Source: Vitellaria paradoxa (Eukaryota > Streptophyta > Magnoliopsida > Ericales > Sapotaceae). From it: a stretch of 64,000 nucleotides of DNA. The notes below the pieces were generated by a model. It did no database searches. It had not been told where the DNA came from and worked only from the letters and a program-made list of their open reading frames with translations. Position 1 is the first letter of the stretch; each line of letters opens with the position of its first letter. This document shows positions 48,401-57,400 of this stretch, one piece after another. Location: the NCBI GenBank assembly GCA_019916065.1, contig CM034243.1:26500147-26564146 (forward strand), in the 5' to 3' direction. A program made the position numbers and the translations under genes.

Positions 48401-51400
48401 CTACCAATCATGCTGCGGTATGAAGTTTGATCAACACATTTCCCAGATTCATCCTTATTCAGTTTGGTAGTTGTGCCCATGGGAGTCCTAGCATGCTTAG
48501 TTGCAGAGAGTCCAAACTTTTGAACCAAATTTCTTGCATACTTGGATTGAGATATGAAAATGCCATTTTTCAATTGTTTAATTTGCAACCCCAAGAAAAA
48601 GTTCAGCTCACCAACCATGCTCATTTCAAATTGACTTTTCATGAGTTCAGCAAAGTTTAAGGCATGTTTTTCTGAAGTAGAGCCAAAAATAATGTCATCC
48701 ACATAAATTTGTGCAATGGTAATTTCGTTAGAATTTCTATGGATGAACAATGTTTTGTCTACACTTTCCCTTGAAAAATTTGACTCTACCAAAAATTTGG
48801 TAAGTCTTTCATACCAAGCTCTTGGAGCTTGTTTTAAACCATACAATGCCTTATTTGAACGAAACACATGATTGGGATGTTTAGGATCAATGAAGCCTTT
48901 TGGTTGCTCAACAAAAACTTCTTCTTGTATAAAACCATTCAAAAATGCACTTTTTACATTCATTTGAAAAAGTTTGAATCCTAAGTAGCAAGAAATAGCC
49001 AACAAAATCTGAATTGATTCTAGTCTAGCCACGGGTGCAAAAGTCTCATCAAAATCCACTCCTTCAACTTGAGTGTACCCTTGTGCGACTAGTCTAGCTT
49101 TGTTTCTTACAATAGTGCTAAATTCATCGGTTTTGTTTTTGAAAATCCATTTGGTCCCTATAACATTAACATCACTAGGTCTAGGCACAAGTTCCCAAAC
49201 TTCATTTTTAGAAAATTGCTCTAATTCTTCATGCATGGCATTAATCCAATGAGAGTCAAAAAGAGCCTCTTTAACATTTTTAGGCTCAATGCATGATGTA
49301 TAACACAAGTAAGTTACCTCATTTCGAACTTGCCTCCTAGTTTTCATAGGGGCCGTTACCTCTCCAATAACTTGTGTGAGTGGATGATTCAACTTTACTC
49401 TTGATGAAGGGTTGAGAGTCAATTGCTGATTTTCATCTTCATTTTCTTCTTCTTCATCTCTTGGCATATCTCCACTGGTCTCAATTCCAATTTCCTGCAC
49501 ATCCCCTTGTCTTTCTAACGTGGATTCTTCATGAGAATAAATTGTGAATTCATGTTCATCCTCTCTTGAATTTAACCTGCAAACAGAATTAACAGGATCA
49601 TCATCAACAACAACATTAATTGACTCCATAACAGATGAATGTTTCAAATTAAAAACTCTATAGGCTCGACTGTTTGTGGAGTAACCAAGAAAAATCCCTT
49701 CATCACATCTTGCATCAAATTTATCCAATGACTCTCTATCACGATAAATGTAGCATTTGCTCCCAAAGATGTGAAAATATTTAACACTTGGTTTCCTTCC
49801 ATTCCAAAGTTCATAAGAAGTAGCTTTAGTTCCTCGTCTCACAAAAACTCTGTTGCTAATGTAACAAGCAGTGTTTTAAGGCCTCAGCCCAAAACTTCAA
49901 AGATATTTTCTTACCATGCAACATTACACGAGTCATTTTTTGGAGAACTCTGTTCTTCCTTTCAACAACCCCATTTTGTTGAGGTGTCTTAGGAGCAGAA
50001 AATTCATGCTGAATCCCATACTCATCACAAAAATCGGAAAACTAAGAATTTTTAAATTCTTTTCCATGATCACTTCTCAATCTAAAGATCCTACCAATCT
50101 TAACACCTTTCTCATTTTGAAGTTTATTGCACAAAGATTTAAAGGTTTGAAAAGTGTCAGATTTTTCTTTTAAAAAATTCACCCAAGTGAATCTAGAAAA
50201 GTCATCTACCATCACAAAAATGTATTTTTTGCCACCTAAACTTTCAGTCCTTATAGGACCCATCAAGTCAACATGCACAAGATCTAAGGGAGAAGAAGTA
50301 GCTATTCTATTGGTTTTTTTGTGAATAGCCTTTGTTTGTTTCCCTTTCTGACATGGTCCACAAACCACTTTCTTGACTTTTGCTAATTTTGGCAACCCTT
50401 TCACAATATTTGATTTAGACAGTCTTGCAAGGTCTCGATAGTTCACATGTCCAAGCCTTTGATGCCAAAGATCTATAGTGTCATCCTGTGCAACATTACA
50501 AATCAAATTTTTGTTAGTGGAAAGCCCATAACAATTATCTGAAGTTCTAGCTCCCTTCAACACCACATTATTATCCTTGTCTAGAATTGACCATTCATTT
50601 TTGGCAAACATAACATTGTAGTGTGAATCACAAATTTGACTAATGCTAATCAAATTTGCCTTCAAACCATCAACATACAGCACATCCTTGAGTCTAGGAA
50701 GACCCGGATGATCAATGTATCCAATACCAAGAATTTTGGATTTGCTACCATCACCAAATGTGACTGAGCCTTCATCACAATCAACCAAAGAAGAAACATG
50801 GACTTGACACCACACATGTGCTGAGAGCATCCACTATCCAAATACCACATGTTGGAGTTTTGAGCTCTAAAAGCCGTGTGTGCAACAAAGCAATTCAATT
50901 CACCACATCTAATCCATGCTTTTCTAACTTTGCTTTTTGAAGACATTTTACCTTTGAAAACAGTTTTTGAAATGTTCTTGGTATTGAATTTAGACAATCC
51001 TCCATTAGAAATATTCCTTTTTGGTTTGAATGGAGCTCGGAAGTCATTGTTATCATGAAATTGAAGATCATTGAACCTATTAGACAAAAATTCCTTATGT
51101 TTAAGACCTTTGTTAGGATTAACTTTGGATTTAACATAATCCAATGGCAATCCATGCAATTTGTGACAAAAAGGTCTTATGTGTCCTCTAATTCCACAAT
51201 GATGACATATAGGAACAAATTTATCAGAATATGCAGAATTTGAGGAATGGAAACCAGATTTAATGACATTTTTACCTCCAAAAACTGAAAAGTGATTGGG
51301 AGAACCATTACCTCGAATGTGATTTTTCACCTTACTTGCACTTGACATTACTTTCTGTTGAAAACTTTGGCTTCCTCTTGAATTACTTTTTGATTGTTCA

Positions 51401-54400
51401 CATTCAGCTTTTGCAACCCTTGAAGTGAAGTGAAAATTGCTGGATTTGTTTTCCATTATCTCAGTAGCTGAGACAAATTTAATTGGGCCATTTCTTTGGT
51501 TTGAAGAAGATGATGACAGCTTTATACATCCAATCCCAGTTCTATAATTAGGACACCTTTGAGCTTCCAAAATGTCTTCCAACTTCTTGGTTCCAGCATC
51601 CCACTTCTTAAGAGAACTAGAAACCTTCACAAATTTCTCATTCAATTCTTCAACTTGCTTTTCCAATCTCACATTCAAAGAAGTTAAATTTTCTTCATCT
51701 CTTTTCAATGTCTCAATCAGTTTCTCCAGTTCACCCACATGAGTCTTACAACTTTCAACTTCATTTTTTAAACTCTCTTTCTCACATTCAACTTTGTTTA
51801 GTTTGGAAAGAGCTTTGGCCTTCTGCTTTGCAAGAGTTAGTGATTGTTGGTACAACTCATTATATTTATCTTGTAACACATCAAACTTATCTTGAATGTC
51901 TTCTTCAGAATCTGAATCAGAAGTGTCACTCTCATCACTTTTATCTAGAGTTATTTGAGAAACACTGATTTCTGAATTTTTCTTTGAAGAGCAGTCATCA
52001 GTTTTCACCATAAATGCGAGCACATTTGGAGAGTCATCCTCAGAACCAGATGTATCATCATCAGTTTGGTCTTCATCAGTTTTAGAATCATCTTCATTAT
52101 CCCATGAAGCATTAAAAACTTTCTTGTTTCTTCTCTTCATCCGATTTGCACATTCATTAGCAAAATGCCCATACCCTTTACATTCAAAGCATTGCTTCTC
52201 ACCGGATTTCTCTTGCTTTTTCTCAGTTTTGATTCCTTCACCAGTCTTTTTCTTTCCTTTGGAGAACTTTGACTTATATTGAGAAGGCTTCTTGGAGAAA
52301 CTTTTGAACTTCTTGACAAGGAAAGCAATATCCTCAGCACTCACTTTTGAGGTGTCTATTTGTTCTTTCTCATCTTCACAGATTGAACTTAAGGCAATTC
52401 TTTTGTTTCTTTTGTTTTGATTCACATTAACTTCATAAGTTTGCAGAGAACCAACTAACTCTTCAACCTTCATTTGATCTACATCTTTACTTTCCTCAAT
52501 AGCTGTAACCTTTGGCTGAAACTTATCAGGTAATGACCTTAAAATCTTGCGAACAATCTTTGATTGCGGATAAGTTTCACCAAGATTTGCTGAGGAATTT
52601 ACAATATCACTGAGCTTGATATAAAACTGAGCAAATGTTTCATTTTCTGCTATACGAATTACCTCAAATGCAGTAGTGAGTCTCTGTAACTTGGCTATTT
52701 TTATTGTTGTAGTACCTTCATAGGTCACTTGAAGAATATCCTAAGCTTCTTTTGCAACTTCTCAGTTAGAAATTCTTCTGAACTCTTCCTGAGAAACATT
52801 ACAGAAAATTGCGTTCAACGCTTTACTATTCCACCCAGCAGCTTCATTCTCAACAGGTGACCAATCTCTTTTAGCTTTCAGTGTGTGGTCAGTCTCACTC
52901 ACAGTAGGTGGTCTCCATCCATCAACAACGGAATCCCAAACCCGTTCATCAATAGATTTGAGAAAGGCTCTCATCTTTGCCTTCCAATAGTGATAGTTAG
53001 TCCCATCTAGAAACGGAGGTCTAACAGTTGATTGTCCCTTTCTTTGGCTATCCATGGATACTATATGGACCAACCCTCAGACAGAAAGTCTAGATACGAA
53101 AACAGAGAGCACCCAAGGCTCTGATACAACTTGAAAGTCTCAAATCTCCCACAATAGTATCCCAATCAAAACATTCACAGCTGAATATAATAAGATAAAC
53201 CAAAGAGACAATAGGATTTGTTGACTAGGGTAAAAACCCCTTAGAAAAACTAAGGAGAAAAAAATCCCGGATCCTTAAGCGGATCAGACTAAACCATCTT
53301 CACTATAAAATCAGAGGTTACAAGGTATATAGAAATGGATTACAAGTTTCTCCAACCAACTACCCATTGATCTACTTGCTTAAGAACCCATTCTAACCTT
53401 GATTGTTAGACATCCCGTAATGCACCTCAGCCCGTGAAGAAGAGGACCTTCAAAAACTTGAAGAAACTCACCCGATCTGAAGCATATCCACAGATCTAAG
53501 CTGATTGATGATGAATCTTTACCAAAGATGATTGGTGATGTCAAGAATGAACCAAGTTACGCATCACATCATTCCCTTTTGGATTCTTTCTCAAATAAGC
53601 TTAGTGAGTGTGACGTTCTATCCAAAAAGGTTAGGGTTAAGAAGAGAAAAGTTCTTTTTATTTCAAAAGAGAGGGTTAAAAAAGTCATTTGGACAGATTT
53701 TAAAAAAAAAAACTGGACGTCGTCACAGGCAGTTCGTGAGCACAGACTGCACATGAACTGCTCACAAGACCCTCTTGCATACTGGACATAATTTTGCAGA
53801 TGTCACGGACATCTCGTGGGCATGAACTCCTCACGAACTGCTTATGAGACTTCTCAAGATTTAGACAGTGACACTTTAGGTCCAAAAAGGGATGAGCAAA
53901 AGCTTGTTGAACCAGTAACCACTTCTCTTCCCACTTCAATGCTCTTCTCAACTATCAATCAGGATGCTTAAACACTCTTTGGTACATGTCTAAGCATTGA
54001 GGATCCTAACTTGTGACATTCTACCCAATTGAAGGAGAACAAATACAAGCAAAGTGTTGTCTCGGATGTTGCCAACACAAAGTCTAATCTAAAAGACATT
54101 TACAATTCTCATTCCATTAAAAAGATATGCAAATAGTTTTGAGTTTATTTAACATTTTTCTTCAAAAACTTTGAGATATCCATGCAAATTTGCATTTTAT
54201 TTTAATAACGAATTTAGTTATAAGAAATAAAAGCAATTATACAGAGAAGATTGTTTCACTCTGTTCGAACCTCAGTTATCTGGAAGTATATGTGAATTCT
54301 CCTTTCCTTCAGTTTTTCTTTTGTCCCTTTTATCTTACATTTCATAAACTATCCTCCGATTGCCAGGGACCATGGAATTGGTATAGTTCCATATGCTCCT

Positions 54401-57400
54401 ACCTGTTGTGGGTTTTTTGGTGGCAAGGCAGTTGTGGAAAGTGTACCTGAAAATAGCTTCTTGGTTAGAAGTCAGATATTACTTAAATTAATTTTCTGGT
54501 TTGAAGCATCCTTGTGATCTTTATTTCAAGTTTTACCCTTTGTACCTATTTCAAGAATTAAATGAAAAGAATTATGATTAACTTTTTCTTTCTATCAGCG
54601 AACACATCCTAGGTTTTCAGGGCAGAATTTAGAGCAGAACAAGATCTTTTATACTCGAATGGAAGCATTAGCTAAAAAGAAAGGATGCAATCCTATTCAA
54701 CTCGCACTTGCTTGGGTTCTTCATCAAGGGGATGACATGATACCTATTCCAGGTAAGGAATTGTAATGAACCCACGGAAACCATAGTAGAGGGGAGCAGC
54801 AAGATAAGGATGAAAGGGAACCCTACCCTCAGCTTAGCCATTGATTCACACAAAAGGAATGGTACAGATCAATACCTCTGCAATCTCAATCTTGACCCTA
54901 TGGGTGTGGTACAATCCAAGGCTCAGATGGAAAAGACGTTAGTGGAGGATATTGAAAAGAATAAGCATGTGAAAAGCTGTGCAGAGACAGCTGGGAGCCT
55001 CTCTCAAATGTGTATAACTCAACCGGGTCAGGGAAGTAATCGGGTAATGGAAAAAAGGATCAAATCCTTTTAATATGGGTTGGGCTGTATAAACCCAAAC
55101 AAATGTAATAAAACTAATTGGGCCAGGAGAGTGGCTGAGGATGAAGAAAGACCATCCCTTAGTGAAAGGGCTGTCATCATGGCCCATTCAATTTTAAAAC
55201 TAACTGCAAGTTAGTTATGCAGTTGGTTACTAGCTGTAAGTTAGTTATGCAGTTAGGGACTCTACTATAGTTAGGAATAACCATGGTTATGGTAATTCCG
55301 GGTTAGCTGTTAGTTACCAGACTACTTATAAATAATGAATGTAATCTGTTACAAAAGGAAGAGAGAAAAATTTTAGAGCAATTTGCTTTTCTGGAGGCTC
55401 AGATATCCTCGAAATCATCCAATTACTTCATCATCTTCAACCTCTAGTCACCATAGGTAAAGGTGAATCCAAGATTCTGAGAAGCTCACACCAGGAACTC
55501 ATCAAAATTTTGCTTAATGAATAATAATGTATACTTCATAATCTACCAAATGTTGAGAACAAATGGGCAGATAGAAACTTAATTTTGTTGTTGTGAAAAC
55601 ACTGGGACTACAATCACCTTGGTATTCTAAAGAAGTTTCATTTTTCTTTTCAAGAAGTGCAAGAAACCAGATTCAGTACAGGGATGCAAATTTTTAGTAG
55701 CTGCTTCCTCTGTATTGCACATTGTAAAGTCTGCTAGTATTAGACCTCCAAGTTCCTGCAGTTTTAATCCTTCAGATGTAACCTGTCATCAACAGTCCAC
55801 CTTGCATCAAACTGTTGACCTTTATTAGTGTGACATTATTACTGTTCATCTGGTTATACAATTGTTCTGATCTTTCACACTACATCGTCCCAACAAGAAT
55901 ACCACTGGGAATTCATGTTCATGTGAGCCTTAATTAGCCAACAACTCCACGTGAATATATTAGTGAGTGCTAACTTATATGATATCTAATTATTCCTATT
56001 GTAGTAATAGTCTTGAGGATTTTTTTTGAAAAAATGCTTAATTTTGTAGCTATTGTTAACGTGTTTGTTATGGCTATAAACAAAACTATATAATGATGTA
56101 AAAAAGCAACCCAGTGATAGGTATTTAGAGTCTGCATCGTGCTTTTGTGGGTGCGAGGCACGTGCTTTATGAGAAGAGCTTCTAAAGCTACTTATTTGAA
56201 ATTTAGAATTGCTTCACTAAGAAGATTTTTGGGCCTAATGTTCTTCCACTTTAGCCACCTACAAAACTAAAAAATGCAAGCACTTCAAAGAAGGTGCTTG
56301 TTCTTATTGGATGTTTGCACCCATCAGACTCTCCCTTTGACACCCCAAACACTGTTCAAATGCATCTCATTATTTTTATTTTATTTTATTTTATCTTTAT
56401 TTTTTTGTACATAGGCAATGTGTGTCCATAACTTAGACACATGACTTAAATTCTTAGACACAAACATGAAGTTACTCTGAGCAAACATAAATACAACATA
56501 ACATTAAGATTTTGACTCGAAATTGACACGATTTAATCTAATTTTGAAGAAAAATTAATTATTTAACGGTTCCATTAAATTTTAAGATATTTGAGCATAA
56601 ACACATATTGACACAAATTATAAATCCGAACTCGACCGAGTCCAATGCAACTGCAACCCTCGCAAAATAGATGATTTAAAATAAAAGTCCTAAAGTGAGA
56701 TTATTGTTTTAATGCATGGGTGTTAAGTGTAATTTATCCTAAAACCTACTATAAAACTAAAAGCAATATAAATTTATACTTACAAATTGATCACCCTTTA
56801 GGCTTTATTTGTTTCATTAGAAAATATAGGTAAAACTGCTTTTTTTTTTTAAATAAAATTTTTGTTTGCTTACTTGCAATTTTTTTTTTAAATTTTAGGA
56901 AGAACAAAATCCATATTTTTGGGGAAAACATAGGAAAATTACTTCCCAGAACTTGTCGTGGAAGTTAGTTCATAAACATAAGAGTGAATATCTTTTTCAT
57001 ACCTATTCAAATCATCTTGCAATCTCCTTAAGATGAATTTAAGTAAAATCCAATGTCCATGTTTAGTCATCTCTCTTTTCTAAATTTGGTAAATATATCT
57101 ATTTTCAAGTTATTTATTTACCAAACCACTAAAGACATTTAAGGAAAAGTTGTTTCCCCAAAAATATTTTCTTCTAGAAAATTTCATGGGCATTTTATGT
57201 TCCACGTAATCAAACATAGCATTAGATTTTTTAATTTTAGAAATTTTAATACTCAAAATTTTCAATTTGTTTGTAAATAAAACTTTCTAAGTAAAAATTA
57301 AGACTTTTTGTTGACATTTGTCTTTTCACCATGCATAATGGAGAAGTAATTTCATTCTATTTTTTTAAATAAATCAAAGCGTAAACAATAAAAATATCTT

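Larger units (their letters stand above)
42934..54104 (-). mobile_element. full-length SIRE-type Ty1-copia retrotransposon in AKR intron 4
   Basis: The element is 11,171 bp with LTRs 53132-54104 (5') and 42934-43906 (3'), each 973 bp. The flanks are ATTCT at 42929-42933 and 54105-54109, a perfect 5-bp target duplication. The LTRs differ at about 30 positions by eye (about 3%). Between them, reading leftward, are gag, protease, integrase, RT, RNase H, a 1.9-kb spacer, a further ORF in the env position and several polypurine tracts. The coding region has at least five stops and two frameshifts, so it is non-autonomous. Large LTRs, total size and the extra 3' ORF place it in the SIRE/Maximus lineage. 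Confidence 0.93.
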
